Origin: Bacteroidales bacterium
GTDB taxonomy: Bacteria > Bacteroidota > Bacteroidia > Bacteroidales > P3
Assembly (NCBI GenBank): GCA_017962665.1
Contig: JAGCUU010000014.1
Coordinates: forward strand, 1 to 64,000
Length of the DNA stretch: 64,000 nt
Reading direction: 5' to 3'
In this document: positions 34,101 to 43,322 of the stretch, one piece after another
Layout: each line of letters opens with the position of its first letter
Numbering within the stretch: the first letter of the stretch is position 1
Position numbers and translations under genes: made by a program
The notes under the pieces: generated by a model
The model's input: the letters and a program-made list of their open reading frames with translations, nothing else
The model's database searches: none
What the model was told of the DNA's origin: nothing

Positions 34101-34901
34101 GCCAAACCGCATGTCTTTATCCCTGCCTTCCCGGGCACCAACTGCGAATATGACTCGGCACGTGCTTTTAACCGTGCCGGTGCCGAAAGCGAGATTGTCG
34201 TTTTCCGTAACCAGAACGGAAACCAGATCAGGGAAAGTGTCGACGCTTATGTCAAAGCCATCGGCAACAGCCAGATTATTATGCTTCCTGGAGGCTTCAG
34301 CGCTGGTGACGAGCCCGAAGGTTCCGCCAAGTTTATAACCAGCGTCTTCCGCAACCCCAGGATTGCCGATGCTGTCATGGAGCTTCTCAACAAGCGCGAC
34401 GGACTTATGCTCGGAATCTGCAACGGCTTCCAGGCATTGGTGAAACTGGGATTGGTGCCGTATGGCGAGATACGTCCGCAGGCTGCCGACGCACCTACGC
34501 TTACCTTCAATACCATAGGCCGTCACCAGAGCAAGATGGCCTACACACGCATCACGTCAAACCTTAGTCCATGGCTGCGGCAGGCCGAACTGGGAGGCGT
34601 GTACACCATTCCCGTCTCGCATGGCGAAGGACGCTTCGTGGCTCCGCAGGAATGGCTCGACCGTTTGTTCGCAAATGGACAGGTAGCCACCCAATATTGT
34701 GGATTTGATGGTGTGCCCACTATGGACGAGGAATTCAATATGAATGGCTCCTTCATGGCCATCGAGGGCATCACCAGCCCAGACGGACGTGTGTTTGGCA
34801 AGATGGGTCATAGCGAGCGTCGCAGCAAGGGAAGCGCAATGAATATCTACGGCAAAGACGACCAGAGGATATTCGAGTCAGGCGTGGAATACTTTGCATA
34901 A
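31152..34901 (+). CDS. purL: Phosphoribosylformylglycinamidine synthase (fused PurLQ)
   Basis: 1249 aa, the large single-chain form. It contains the N-terminal PurS-like part, two synthetase halves (STKxNHPTEIEPFGGAATC-like NFKNETHNHPTEIEPFGGAA; DRGIGGATGASKSH; GVSVAIGELADGL) and a C-terminal class I glutaminase (AFPGTNCEYDSARAFNRAGA, the nucleophile Cys in GICNGFQALVKLGL, catalytic His/Glu in SHGEGRF). Fourth step of purine synthesis: FGAR to FGAM using glutamine and ATP. No riboswitch is visible upstream. Confidence 0.98.
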   Translation: MNQVRRIYVEKRTDYSIRAKELHSELLNYLNISVDDVRVLIRYDIENLSDETYRKALGTVFSEPPLDNLYEESYPHADNDFCFSVEYLPGQFDQRADSAEQCVCLLDDSEHPIIKSATTYVISGKLSDEQRKAIIAHCINPVDSRLTDDVKPDTLVDNFEEPADVIVFNGFKDFTEQELQKLYDSLGLAMTFADFLHIQRYFHDEEKRDPSVTEIRVLDTYWSDHCRHTTFATELKDVHFDDGFYRPLIEGAFKQYLADHKEQYIGRDDKFVCLMDIGTLAGKRIRKAGLLDDQEISDEINACSIVVPVVVDGKEEEWLVNFKNETHNHPTEIEPFGGAATCLGGCIRDPLSGRTYVYQAMRVTGAADPTRPIEETMPGKLPQRKIVTTAARGYSSYGNQIGLATGLVNEIYHPGYVAKRMEIGAVIAAAPRRQVKRLNSDPGDVIILLGGRTGRDGIGGATGASKSHTTKSLTTCGAEVQKGNAPTERKIQRLFRREEVSSLIKKCNDFGAGGVSVAIGELADGLLINLDKVPKKYAGLDGTELAISESQERMAVVVDPGDVDAMMRYADEENLEATVVATVTEEPRMIINWRGKEIVNLSRRFIDTNGAHQETTVSVKMPEKPVDADTKNNTSVKNLWLDTLSNLNVCSQRGLVEMFDSSIGAGSVVMPFGGKYQLTPTQSMIGKLPLLDGKCDTVTIMSYGLDPYMMSWSPFHGAVYAVLDSVAKVAAAGGDASRVRLTFQEYFKKLGKDPYRWGEPFAALLGAYHAQMGLKLPAIGGKDSMSGTFNDIDVPPTLCSFAVGISDLKHVVTPEFKQPGSLIALLEMRVDEYGMPDYAFALKQYAGLRKAIESGLVRSAYTVGTGGIIEAVSKMAFGNKLGVRLVSDIPSLTEKRYGCIVVELDESKQDSNTYFQFQRLGEVVAEPVFCVGTEQISLEEALAVWQKPLEGVFPTRTIAEADDIKDINNLKDFGSVHVCRHKVAKPHVFIPAFPGTNCEYDSARAFNRAGAESEIVVFRNQNGNQIRESVDAYVKAIGNSQIIMLPGGFSAGDEPEGSAKFITSVFRNPRIADAVMELLNKRDGLMLGICNGFQALVKLGLVPYGEIRPQAADAPTLTFNTIGRHQSKMAYTRITSNLSPWLRQAELGGVYTIPVSHGEGRFVAPQEWLDRLFANGQVATQYCGFDGVPTMDEEFNMNGSFMAIEGITSPDGRVFGKMGHSERRSKGSAMNIYGKDDQRIFESGVEYFA

Positions 34902-34918
34902 CATTGAACAGGAATTAA

Positions 34919-35542
34919 ATGGATATTGTTTTTAAGTATTTCCCCGATCTGACCGAGCGCCAGAAAGAGCAATTTGCTGCACTTCCAGGGCTGTATTCCG
35001 AATGGAACAGCAAAATAAACGTTATTTCGCGCAAGGACATGGATAACTTTGTGGAGCATCATGTGCTGCATTCACTCGCAATAGCCAAAGTTATCCGATT
35101 CAAAAACATGGCCGAAATTATGGACCTCGGCACAGGTGGCGGTTTCCCGGGTATACCTCTTGCTATAATGTTCCCCAATGCCAATTTCTATCTTGTGGAC
35201 TCCATAGGCAAGAAAATCAAAGTTGTGCAGGATGTTGCATCGCGTCTTGAACTGCATAACGTGACGGCGGAGCAGATACGTGCCGAGCAGGTGCGGCGCG
35301 AATTTGATTTCATCGTTTCGCGCGCTGTCACCGATTTGGGGCAATTCGTAGGCTGGGTTAAGGGCAAATTCTCAGACATCCATTACCATAAGCTACGTAA
35401 TGGAATCATATACCTTAAGGGAGGCGACTTTTCTGAAGAACTGGCTCCGTTCCGCAAAAAGGTACGCCTTTTCGATATTTCCGATTTCTTTACGGAACAA
35501 TACTTTGAGTCGAAAAAAATTATTTATTTACCAATGAAATAA
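34919..35542 (+). CDS. rsmG: 16S rRNA (guanine(527)-N7)-methyltransferase RsmG
   Basis: 207 aa. Motifs: YSEWNSKINVISRKD near the N-terminus, MDLGTGGGFPGIPLAIMFP (SAM site), LVDSIGKKIKVVQDVA, VSRAV. Methylates G527 in the 530 loop of 16S rRNA. 17 bp after purL and 6 bp before the Sel1-repeat protein gene. Confidence 0.95.
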   Translation: MDIVFKYFPDLTERQKEQFAALPGLYSEWNSKINVISRKDMDNFVEHHVLHSLAIAKVIRFKNMAEIMDLGTGGGFPGIPLAIMFPNANFYLVDSIGKKIKVVQDVASRLELHNVTAEQIRAEQVRREFDFIVSRAVTDLGQFVGWVKGKFSDIHYHKLRNGIIYLKGGDFSEELAPFRKKVRLFDISDFFTEQYFESKKIIYLPMK

Positions 35543-35548
35543 TAAATT

Positions 35549-38500
35549 ATGAAGAAATTTTTTCTGTTTTTGGTTTTAGCGATGCCAATGCTGTCGTTTT
35601 CGCAAGTCGACAACAACCTCAAAAGCAAGGCCGAAGCCGGTGATGTGAAATCGCTGATTATTCTTGGCAAATGTTACGAGAACGGCGCAGGTGTCCCTGT
35701 GGATTCAGCTATGGCCCTTCGCTGTTTCCAGCGTGCTGCCGAAAAGGGTAGCGGCCCGGCTTGGGGACATATTTCATCCTATTACCTGATAGGCACGTTG
35801 ATGCCTAAGGATACGGCAAGGTGCTTGGCTATCAGAAAAGAATGGGCGGAAAAGGGCGACCCCGATGCAATGGCTTTACTTGGTTACGCGTTTTTGCGTG
35901 GATATGGTATTATACCCGACACCTCACGTGCCGTTGAACTTTTTCGTGAGGCTGCTGCCAAAGGCTCGTGTCTTGCATTGTGTGCAATGGGTGATGCCTA
36001 TTATTGGAAAAATTTTGGATATACATACGACGAGAAGAAAGCGTTGGACTATTGGAAGAAATCGCTTAAAGCCGGTTATTGGTTTGCGGCAGTGCGTCTT
36101 GCAGACTATTATGTAAGGAAGAAAGACTATAAGTCTGCCTGGAAATATGCCAATGAAGGTGCCCGATGGGGTGATGTCAACAGTATCACCATACAGGCAG
36201 AGATGTTATGTGAAGGCAATGGTGTTCCCGCCGATGAGGCCAAAGCACTTAAGATGATGTCGGAACTCCTGGAAAAACATCATAACCTGAATTATCCCTG
36301 CTATTCAGCAGGACAGATGTTCCTGTTATGTAAAACCGATGTTTTGCGTGACAGCGCAAGGGGTATTGGCTATTGGAAGTATGGTGCCGAACGTGGTTCG
36401 CAACTCTGCCGCTATGCGCTTATGCAATACCTGATGACAGAAAAACATTATGACGAGGCTCATAAATACGCTAATGATATTTTGTCTGAAAAGGGTGACA
36501 ACGACTATAAAGGTGAGGCCTGTATGGAATTGTCGCGTATGAGTTTCTATGGTATGGGATGTCCTGTGGATGAAGACAAGGCGATGCAGTACCTCCAACT
36601 GGGTGCCGATACCTACAATGACGCAAAATGCTGTTCGACACTCGGCTCTTTCCATGCAGGTGGAGTTACAGGACATGACAAGGCGGAAAAATATTTCAAG
36701 CGTGCAATAGAACTTGGCGAAATAGATGCATACGAGTCGTTGATACGGCTTTATTTCAACGACGAAGATGTGAAATCGTTGAAGGCTGCGGCGCAGGAGA
36801 TGATAGACAAGGGTATATACGACGGCTATTATTTTTTAGCTGCTTACTATGACGAAAAGGGTGATCCTGCGAAGTCCGACCAAGCAATAAAAGATGGTTG
36901 TAAGAAAGGGAGTGACAAATGTCTTAACTATATGGGATATTACTATGAGGATGAGACACAGTTGACACAGGATTACAAGAAATCGTTGTCATACTACCAG
37001 AAATCAAAATCAAACTATGCGCTCTACCGATCTGCACTCTTGTATCTCAACGGCAAGGTGGGCAAGGGAACGGAAAAAGATATGTCCAAGGGCCTTGAAC
37101 TGCTTCAACGGGCTGCAGACGAGGGATATATTGACGCTATCAGCACCCTCGGATATATATATGAGACAGGAAGAGTCGTGGGCGAAGTTGATTACGAAAA
37201 AGCATTCAAATATTATAAGATGCTGGCAGATAATGATGTGCCGTCCGGACTTTTCAAGGTCGGTCTTTTCTATGAACTTGGAGACGGAGTGGCTGCAGAT
37301 TCTGTCAAGGCTGTAGAGTACTATACCCGTGCAGCTGAACTTGGAGATGGCAGCGCCATGTCTTACTTGGGTGATTTCTATCGTGAAGGACATTATGTTC
37401 CTATGGACAAAGAGAAGGCTTTTCAGTACTATGTTTCAGCCGATTCGGTCGGCTCGGAACGTGGTTCGTTCTTTGTCGCATACTCTTATATGGAGGGTTG
37501 TGGAGTCCCTGTAGACACCGCCAAAGCCATTCCATACCTCAAGGCTGCTGCAGCTGGCGGCATAGGAGAAGCATCCTATCAGCTTGCTGAGTTCTATAAC
37601 TATGGCAAAGGTACACTGCCCGCCGACGGGGATTCCGCAGGGTATTATTATCATCAGGCCCACGATAACGGTAACGGCGATGCAAGCTATGTCATTGGAC
37701 GTTCCCTCACTAGTTCCGAACGCTTTGACGAAGCTGTCAGCTATCTCTATGAAGGTGCCAGAAGAGGCAACCCCAACGCTGCCGTCCTCTTCGCCGTCTA
37801 TCTGCAACAGGGCGTAAGTCTTGAAAAGGATCCGGTGTCGGCCTATTCCATTCTTGAGAGTGTGGTAAAAAAATATGACAATCCCGGAGCATACTACCAG
37901 TTAGGCCTTGCGAGACTCAATGGCAATGGCTGCCAGCAGAGTGAGACACTCGGCAAGCTCTATCTCGATACCGCCGCCATGCTTGGATCCGACAACGCTA
38001 TGAGAAGTCTTGGTATCTGCTATCTTAACGGTTACGGATGCCAGGTAGATACAGCTGAGGCAATCCGTTGGTTCCGCAACGCTACTGAGATGGGCTCGCT
38101 TGATGCTTGCAACCGTCTTGGCGACCTCTATGAAGCACAGGAGAACTACGACAGCGCATTTGTCTATTTCAAGAGAGCTGCAGATGCAGGCTATCTTGAA
38201 AGCTACTGCAACTTGGGCTACCTGTATGAAAGCGGTCATGGCGTTATCCTAAGCCATAAAAAGGCTTTTGAACTTTACAGCTATGCTGCAGAGCAGGGCT
38301 ATCCACGAGGCTTTCTCATGCTCGGCTACTGCTATATGGAAGGTATACATGTCGATGCCGATGCTGTTGCTGCACTCAAGTGGTTTACCAAAGCTGCCGA
38401 GGCTGGCAATCTCAGAGGCATGTACAATGTCGCCGTTATGCTGGAGCAGGGTGAGAATGGTATCCAGCGCGACATCAAGAAAGCCAAATATTGGTATAAA

Positions 38501-38557
38501 CAGGCCGCCGATGCAGGATACGAACCTGCCATCAAGGCACTCTCCCGCATGAAATAA
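35549..38557 (+). CDS. Exported Sel1-like repeat protein (1002 aa)
   Basis: Signal peptide (FLVLAMPMLSFS-QV). The rest is about two dozen Sel1-like repeats (36-residue helical pairs) recognisable by recurring GxGVPVD, AxxYYxxAAELGxGxAMxxLG patterns, e.g. GDGVAADSVKAVEYYTRAA and GCGVPVDTAKAIPYL. It forms a long solenoid for protein binding, in the periplasm or outside. Much larger than most single SLR proteins. It starts 6 bp after rsmG, so it is transcribed from the purL/rsmG unit unless an internal promoter exists. Confidence 0.9.
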   Translation: MKKFFLFLVLAMPMLSFSQVDNNLKSKAEAGDVKSLIILGKCYENGAGVPVDSAMALRCFQRAAEKGSGPAWGHISSYYLIGTLMPKDTARCLAIRKEWAEKGDPDAMALLGYAFLRGYGIIPDTSRAVELFREAAAKGSCLALCAMGDAYYWKNFGYTYDEKKALDYWKKSLKAGYWFAAVRLADYYVRKKDYKSAWKYANEGARWGDVNSITIQAEMLCEGNGVPADEAKALKMMSELLEKHHNLNYPCYSAGQMFLLCKTDVLRDSARGIGYWKYGAERGSQLCRYALMQYLMTEKHYDEAHKYANDILSEKGDNDYKGEACMELSRMSFYGMGCPVDEDKAMQYLQLGADTYNDAKCCSTLGSFHAGGVTGHDKAEKYFKRAIELGEIDAYESLIRLYFNDEDVKSLKAAAQEMIDKGIYDGYYFLAAYYDEKGDPAKSDQAIKDGCKKGSDKCLNYMGYYYEDETQLTQDYKKSLSYYQKSKSNYALYRSALLYLNGKVGKGTEKDMSKGLELLQRAADEGYIDAISTLGYIYETGRVVGEVDYEKAFKYYKMLADNDVPSGLFKVGLFYELGDGVAADSVKAVEYYTRAAELGDGSAMSYLGDFYREGHYVPMDKEKAFQYYVSADSVGSERGSFFVAYSYMEGCGVPVDTAKAIPYLKAAAAGGIGEASYQLAEFYNYGKGTLPADGDSAGYYYHQAHDNGNGDASYVIGRSLTSSERFDEAVSYLYEGARRGNPNAAVLFAVYLQQGVSLEKDPVSAYSILESVVKKYDNPGAYYQLGLARLNGNGCQQSETLGKLYLDTAAMLGSDNAMRSLGICYLNGYGCQVDTAEAIRWFRNATEMGSLDACNRLGDLYEAQENYDSAFVYFKRAADAGYLESYCNLGYLYESGHGVILSHKKAFELYSYAAEQGYPRGFLMLGYCYMEGIHVDADAVAALKWFTKAAEAGNLRGMYNVAVMLEQGENGIQRDIKKAKYWYKQAADAGYEPAIKALSRMK

Positions 38558-38569
38558 TAACGGCAACGT

Positions 38570-40618
38570 TTATCTGCTCAACATTACTTCGTTGAGAGTT
38601 TTGACACTGATAGCCACTTTTTTGATTTCAGCATTTTCGTTGACAGGCAGAAAAGTGGCTATTGCTTTTTCTCCTTTCTTGAGGTTGAAGAAATTCTTGT
38701 CGAAATGACCGTTGATATGCGGTTCGGTGTCGATGTAGACATCGTATAGGTCGCTTTCTGCACTTATCGTGACGACCAGTTTCCCATTCTCTATTTTGCT
38801 GACAATCTTGTAATCAGGTTTTTCGTATTTCCTTGTTTTCGGGTAAATGCTGTAGTACTCTTCCCATAATTGCAGGTTTACCTTTTCGGAATAGAGCTCT
38901 TTGACGCGGTAGTGAAGTGCCTTCCAGTTGCCGTAGTAGTCGATGCTGCTCCACGAAGCCACAGGCCAGCAGTCGTTGAGTTGCCAGTAAAGAGTCCCCA
39001 TGCAGTGAGGCTGCTGCTTGATGTGCTGGAAGATGCCGTAGCCTGTACCCCAGGCCTGAAGGAGTTGGGAGACGTAGCAGAAATCCTCGAGACTCAAAGA
39101 CTTGCTGTCGAAGCCGTAGTACTGCTGCATGGCCTTGTCGATAATGGCTACTCCTCGCGGGTGCTTTTGATGGGAGCGTAGGGTGGGGGAGTCGATATAT
39201 AGTTGGTCTTCAGGGCAGAACTGACGGATGGTGCTGATCATGGGATAGCTCTGGAAGCCGTATTCGCTCATAAAGCGCCCCGTCTTCTCTGCGTATTTCT
39301 CGAAGGGCTCCTCGCCCCACCAGACACCCCAGTAGTGGCTGTCGCCGTGGGTGACGCATTCTGTGTGTCCCCAGCCGTAGAGAGGCGAGGTGGTGATATA
39401 TGGGCGGTGCAGTGGGTCGCAGTCTCTTACCGCCTGTGCGAGGATGCTATAGGAACTATAGTTACTAGAAGTGCTATAATAGCCGAAGATGGTGTCCATA
39501 GCTTTCTCGAGGCGGGTGCGTTGCTCGGGTGTCCAGTGGTAGGCCTCTTGCCAGCCCCAGTCTTCCCATCCGTTCTTCACCTCGTTGTTGCCGCACCAGA
39601 GCACCACGCAGGGGTGCTTCGCGATACGTCTCACATTCTGATATGCCTCCTCTTTGATGCTTTCCAGCATCTCGGGGCTGTCGGGGTATAGCATGGTGGA
39701 GAAGTTGAAGTCCATCCAGACCATAAGGTCCAGCGAGTCGCAGAGGTCGAAGAAATAGTCGTGCTCGTATATGCCGCCGCCCCATACGCGAAGCATATTG
39801 AAGCCCGCCTCCTTGGCCGAAGTGAGCAGCAGACGGTAGCGGTCTCTGTTGGCATTGTTATCAGTAGGGAAACTATGCACGGGAATCCAGTTGGCACCCT
39901 TAATGAATATGGGTTTTCCGTCACGGTAGAAGGTGAAGGACTGGCCGATGCTGTCTTTCTCCTGGCGGAGCTCCACAGTGGATTTTCTAGATATTCTAGA
40001 TAATCTAGAGTTTCTAGAGGGTCTAGAGTTTGTGATATACACCTGTTTCCAGATACCGTAGGTGGGGAGTTTCGGACCCCAGTCCCAACCGTATTGGTAA
40101 GGTGCTACCCGATTCATGGCACGATAGTCTGGTAGAGGAATGCCATAATAGCCATAATTATAATAATCATTTCCTTGAATATACCATTCCCATGGGAAAA
40201 ACGTCACTTCAATTCTGTCGCATCCTGCAGGCAGAGGCATACTGTACTGGCAGAACATATTGTCTTCAGTCCATACATGTGACTTTTCTCCGTAGAATAG
40301 GTTGATAAGGGCGTCACCGGCGAGGCCTTCGAACACAACCCACAATGTGTCGCCTTGAGGCAGCGTAAGCTTGCTCAAATCCGCTCGGTAAGTCCAATAT
40401 TCCTTGCTGACCCATTGCACCGAGTCCTCATTGGTGGCGAGAAATGGGTCGGGAATGATGTCGTTGGCTATCAGGTCGGTGTGGATAAACCCGGGCACCG
40501 TGGCAGGATACCACTGCCCGTTGTATTCAAACTGCCAATCGGTCAGTTCTACGTGCTCGGGCTTCTGTGTGCATGCCGCGAGGAGCAGCGGAAACAATAA
40601 GAAAAATATTCGTTTCAT
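38570..40618 (-). CDS. GH2-family beta-mannosidase-like lipoprotein, lacking two accessory domains
   Basis: 682 aa with lipobox LLAAC (Cys16). Sugar-binding jelly roll (about 20-195, incl. YGWDWGP), TIM barrel (about 230-560) with acid/base Glu346 in WCGNNE and nucleophile Glu452 in SEYGFQ, and a C-terminal sandwich. Typical relatives are about 850 aa: here the immunoglobulin-like domain between jelly roll and barrel is replaced by ~30 residues rich in SRx repeats (encoded by a 9-bp TCTAGA repeat), and the domain after the barrel is cut to a short linker. The active-site residues remain, so it may work as a minimal exo-beta-mannosidase. Followed at 1 bp spacing (upstream side) by no partner on this strand. 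Confidence 0.88.
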   Translation of the reverse strand: MKRIFFLLFPLLLAACTQKPEHVELTDWQFEYNGQWYPATVPGFIHTDLIANDIIPDPFLATNEDSVQWVSKEYWTYRADLSKLTLPQGDTLWVVFEGLAGDALINLFYGEKSHVWTEDNMFCQYSMPLPAGCDRIEVTFFPWEWYIQGNDYYNYGYYGIPLPDYRAMNRVAPYQYGWDWGPKLPTYGIWKQVYITNSRPSRNSRLSRISRKSTVELRQEKDSIGQSFTFYRDGKPIFIKGANWIPVHSFPTDNNANRDRYRLLLTSAKEAGFNMLRVWGGGIYEHDYFFDLCDSLDLMVWMDFNFSTMLYPDSPEMLESIKEEAYQNVRRIAKHPCVVLWCGNNEVKNGWEDWGWQEAYHWTPEQRTRLEKAMDTIFGYYSTSSNYSSYSILAQAVRDCDPLHRPYITTSPLYGWGHTECVTHGDSHYWGVWWGEEPFEKYAEKTGRFMSEYGFQSYPMISTIRQFCPEDQLYIDSPTLRSHQKHPRGVAIIDKAMQQYYGFDSKSLSLEDFCYVSQLLQAWGTGYGIFQHIKQQPHCMGTLYWQLNDCWPVASWSSIDYYGNWKALHYRVKELYSEKVNLQLWEEYYSIYPKTRKYEKPDYKIVSKIENGKLVVTISAESDLYDVYIDTEPHINGHFDKNFFNLKKGEKAIATFLPVNENAEIKKVAISVKTLNEVMLSR
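39447..39482. repeat. 9-bp periodic repeat (CTATAG type) inside the beta-mannosidase gene
   Basis: Units start at 39447, 39456, 39465 and 39474: CTATAGGAA, CTATAGTTA, CTAGAAGTG, CTATAATAG. It encodes the Tyr/Ser-rich insert [12 protein letters not shown] in the barrel region. Confidence 0.8.
39986..40030. repeat. 9-bp periodic repeat (TCTAGA type) replacing a protein domain
   Basis: TCTAGA occurs at 39986, 39995, 40004, 40013 and 40022, exactly 9 bases apart, each followed by three variable bases. On the coding strand it gives SRx tripeptides. It sits where the Ig-like domain of GH2 mannosidases should begin. Confidence 0.88.
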
Positions 40619-40619
40619 T

Positions 40620-40997
40620 TTACTTCGTTTTCCAAAAAGCGAATATCACTGCCAGCAGGATGAACAGGAAGCTGACGAAGTGGTTCCACTTTATCGGCTC
40701 GTTTTTGAAAACAGTGGCAACGATGATGGTGAATACTGTCAGCGATATGCATTCGGCCAGTATCTTAAGTTGCATCAGCGTGAATGGACCCCCGTTTATT
40801 TGTGAGCCGATACGGTTGGCAGGAATCAAGAATGAATATTCAAGCAACGCCACACCCCATGAGGTGAGTATGATGAGGATAAGCGGCCAGTCGCTGTTTA
40901 TTTTCATCTCTGTAAGTTTCAGATTGCCATACCAGGCAAATGTCATAAAGACGTTTGAAACGATTAGCAGCAGAACTGTAATTAATCCTTTGGGCAT
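40620..40997 (-). CDS. DMT-type small membrane protein (DUF486)
   Basis: 125 aa, four membrane helices. Family phrases: [35 protein letters not shown] and [20 protein letters not shown]. The family belongs to the drug/metabolite transporter superfamily; the substrate is not known. Its stop codon is next to the start of the beta-mannosidase gene (1 bp apart) and it lies 1 bp after cinA, so cinA, this gene and the mannosidase may form one minus-strand unit. Confidence 0.88.
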   Translation of the reverse strand: MPKGLITVLLLIVSNVFMTFAWYGNLKLTEMKINSDWPLILIILTSWGVALLEYSFLIPANRIGSQINGGPFTLMQLKILAECISLTVFTIIVATVFKNEPIKWNHFVSFLFILLAVIFAFWKTK

Positions 40998-40998
40998 C

Positions 40999-42255
40999 TT
41001 ATTGTAATTGTTCTTTTGGAGTCTTAATGCTGTGTATCAGCATAGAAAAAACCTCGTTGCATGTTCTTTCGATGGTTCTGATACGGTCGTCGCCATATTT
41101 TTTGAGTCTTGTCTCCACTCCGTCGGGGCCTGCCAGGGCAATCCATACTGTCCCCACCGGCTTTTCGGCTGTGCCGCCACCAGGTCCGGCAATGCCGGAG
41201 GTGGCTACACCGTAGTCTGCCCCAAGTCGTTCACGCACACCAGTGGCCATCTCCCGTACGGTCTCTTCGCTGACGGCGCCGTGCATCTCCAGCGTTTTGC
41301 TTTTGACTCCGAGGGTAGACATTTTCACAGCATTGCTGTATGCTACAACGCCACCGTTGAAGAAGGTGGATGCGCCGGCCATCGCGGTGATCTTCGATGC
41401 TATCGCACCTCCTGTGCAGCTCTCCGCTGTCGCCAGAGTCTTGCCGTGGAGCTTCATTATCTGTGCCAGGGCTTCAGGAAGGGTCTCCATGTCTTCGCCA
41501 ACGATATAGTCGCCGGCCAGGAGATACAATTTCTTCACCTCGCGGACAATGGCTTCGTCGAGAATCTCCTTGTTCTCTCCACGTGCCGTAAGACGTAGTT
41601 TCACCATGCCGGCCTGTGGAAGATAGGCCAACTTGATGTTGTCCGGCAATCCAAGCTCCCACGGTTCAATCATGTCACTCAGGAACGACTCGCCGATGCC
41701 TTGTACGAGAATGTTTTTGTTTACTATGCATCCAGTGTTGAAATGTTTTTGTAGCCTTCCGATAACCTCGGTGCGCATAAGGTTCTCCATCTCGAAGGGA
41801 ACGCCGGGGAGCGATACCACGATTTTGCCCTCTTTCTCGAACCACATTCCCGGGGCAGTGCCCATTACGTTGTTTATTACCGTGCAGCATTTCGGCACCC
41901 AAGCCTGTTGCCTGTTGATTTCGGTCAGCTCATATCCGCGTGCCTCGAAGATACGTTTCACGTTGTCCAAGACTGTGGCGTTTTCCTCAAGCTCGCTCTG
42001 GAAATATTCACATAGAACTTTTTTTGTGACATCGTCTTTCGTGGGGCCTAATCCTCCGGTCATTATTACGGCGTCGTAGGTCTCGAAATGGCGGCTCAAG
42101 GTGTCGATAATAGCTTCGCGGCTGTCGGCGATGACAGCGGTCTCGCGTACATCGATGCCTGCGGCAATGAGCATCTTGGACATTGTTGAGGCGTTGGTAT
42201 TGACCACTTGGCCGATAAGGAGTTCATCCCCGATATTAATAATGCTAATATTCAT
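40999..42255 (-). CDS. cinA: CinA: competence/damage-inducible protein, nicotinamide-nucleotide amidase
   Basis: 418 aa from ATG at 42255 (the open frame upstream is AT-rich leader with the promoter). N-terminal MoaB-like/COG1058 domain (NISIINIGDELLIGQVVNTN, TGGLGPTKDDVTKK; ADP-ribose pyrophosphatase type) and C-terminal PncC domain (ATAESCTGGAIASKIT, AYSNAVKMSTLGV, ATSGIAGPGGGT, KPVGTVWIALA) that deamidates NMN. Divergent from nadC, another NAD-metabolism gene, across 194 bp. Confidence 0.95.
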   Translation of the reverse strand: MNISIINIGDELLIGQVVNTNASTMSKMLIAAGIDVRETAVIADSREAIIDTLSRHFETYDAVIMTGGLGPTKDDVTKKVLCEYFQSELEENATVLDNVKRIFEARGYELTEINRQQAWVPKCCTVINNVMGTAPGMWFEKEGKIVVSLPGVPFEMENLMRTEVIGRLQKHFNTGCIVNKNILVQGIGESFLSDMIEPWELGLPDNIKLAYLPQAGMVKLRLTARGENKEILDEAIVREVKKLYLLAGDYIVGEDMETLPEALAQIMKLHGKTLATAESCTGGAIASKITAMAGASTFFNGGVVAYSNAVKMSTLGVKSKTLEMHGAVSEETVREMATGVRERLGADYGVATSGIAGPGGGTAEKPVGTVWIALAGPDGVETRLKKYGDDRIRTIERTCNEVFSMLIHSIKTPKEQLQ

Positions 42256-42300
42256 GTAATCATGTAGGTTATAATGGAAAAAAATTACCGTATTTTTGTG

Positions 42301-42308
42301 CAAAAATA
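42301..42308 (-). promoter_or_regulatory. -7 promoter box TATTTTTG of cinA
   Basis: The reverse complement of CAAAAATA, 45 bases before the cinA start codon. Back to back with the nadC promoter. Confidence 0.6.
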
Positions 42309-42335
42309 CGAAAGTTGAACGGAACGCTGAAATTT

Positions 42336-42369
42336 TTTGTTCAAATACCGAAAAAAATATGTATTTTTG
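42336..42369 (+). promoter_or_regulatory. Promoter of nadC (TTTG and TATTTTTG)
   Basis: TTTG at 42336 and TATTTTTG at 42362-42369 (22-base gap, slightly long). About 80 bases before the nadC start. Confidence 0.55.
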
Positions 42370-42449
42370 CAAATTATTTTAATTCGTTTTTTATTATTAA
42401 CAAATACATTCTGGCAAAGGATTCCCTCCCAGGAAAACAGATTACGACA

Positions 42450-43292
42450 ATGACGGTTCCAAATCTTGACGAGTTGATAAAAATGGCATTGAGAGAGGAT
42501 GTCGGTGACGGCGATCACTCAACTCTTGCCTGTATTCCGCCTACTGCTGTAGGTACTGCAAAAATGGTTGCAAAACAGGACGGTATCCTTTGTGGATGCG
42601 AAGTGGGGAAACGAGTCTTTCAACTTGTCGACGACACACTGGATGTCTCGCTGCTTAAAAATGACGGTGATGAAGTAAGGAAGGGCGACATAGTGATGCT
42701 TGTAAAAGGCCATTCCGGCAGTATCCTTACTGCAGAACGTACGGCCCTTAACTTTATGCAGCGCCTCAGCGGTATCGCTACTGAGACCAACCGCATGGTC
42801 CGCATGCTCGACGGGCTTCAGACCAAGCTCCTGGATACTCGCAAGACCACGCCTAATATGCGTCTTTTGGAAAAATATGCAGTGAAATGCGGAGGAGGTA
42901 CAAACCACCGTATAGGATTGTATGATATGGTTATGCTTAAGGATAACCATATCGACTTTGCTGGTGGCATAGAGGCCGCCATAGACCGCACTCGCGAATA
43001 TCTCGCAACCAAAGGCAAGAATCTTAAAATTGAAATCGAGGTACGCAACCTTGACGAACTTGACAGGGTTTTGGCTTATGGCGGCGTCGACCGCATAATG
43101 TTGGACAATTTTGACATACCCACTCTTCGCGAGGCCGTGCTTAGAATAGACCATCGTTATGAGACGGAGGCAAGTGGTGGCATTACAGACCAGACACTTC
43201 GTCCATACGCGGAGACGGGAGTGGACTTTATCTCGGTCGGAGCCCTGACCCACCACATCAAAAGTCTTGACCTGAGTCTCCTGAAAAAATAA
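42450..43292 (+). CDS. nadC: Nicotinate-nucleotide pyrophosphorylase NadC
   Basis: 280 aa from ATG at 42450 with AGGAAAA upstream. Motifs: ALREDVGDGDHSTLACIP, TAERTALNFMQRLSGIAT, LLDTRKTTPNMRLLEKYAVK, CGGGTNHRIGLYDMVMLKDN, IEVRNLDE, EASGGIT and GVDFISVGALTHH. Converts quinolinate and PRPP to nicotinate mononucleotide in NAD synthesis. Confidence 0.97.
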   Translation: MTVPNLDELIKMALREDVGDGDHSTLACIPPTAVGTAKMVAKQDGILCGCEVGKRVFQLVDDTLDVSLLKNDGDEVRKGDIVMLVKGHSGSILTAERTALNFMQRLSGIATETNRMVRMLDGLQTKLLDTRKTTPNMRLLEKYAVKCGGGTNHRIGLYDMVMLKDNHIDFAGGIEAAIDRTREYLATKGKNLKIEIEVRNLDELDRVLAYGGVDRIMLDNFDIPTLREAVLRIDHRYETEASGGITDQTLRPYAETGVDFISVGALTHHIKSLDLSLLKK

Positions 43293-43322
43293 GCACAACT
43301 ATTTGACAATCTATAAGCTCTC

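Noticed and set aside
33822..34526. 234-residue frame antisense to purL
   Set aside because: PurL is complete with its glutaminase motifs on the plus strand.
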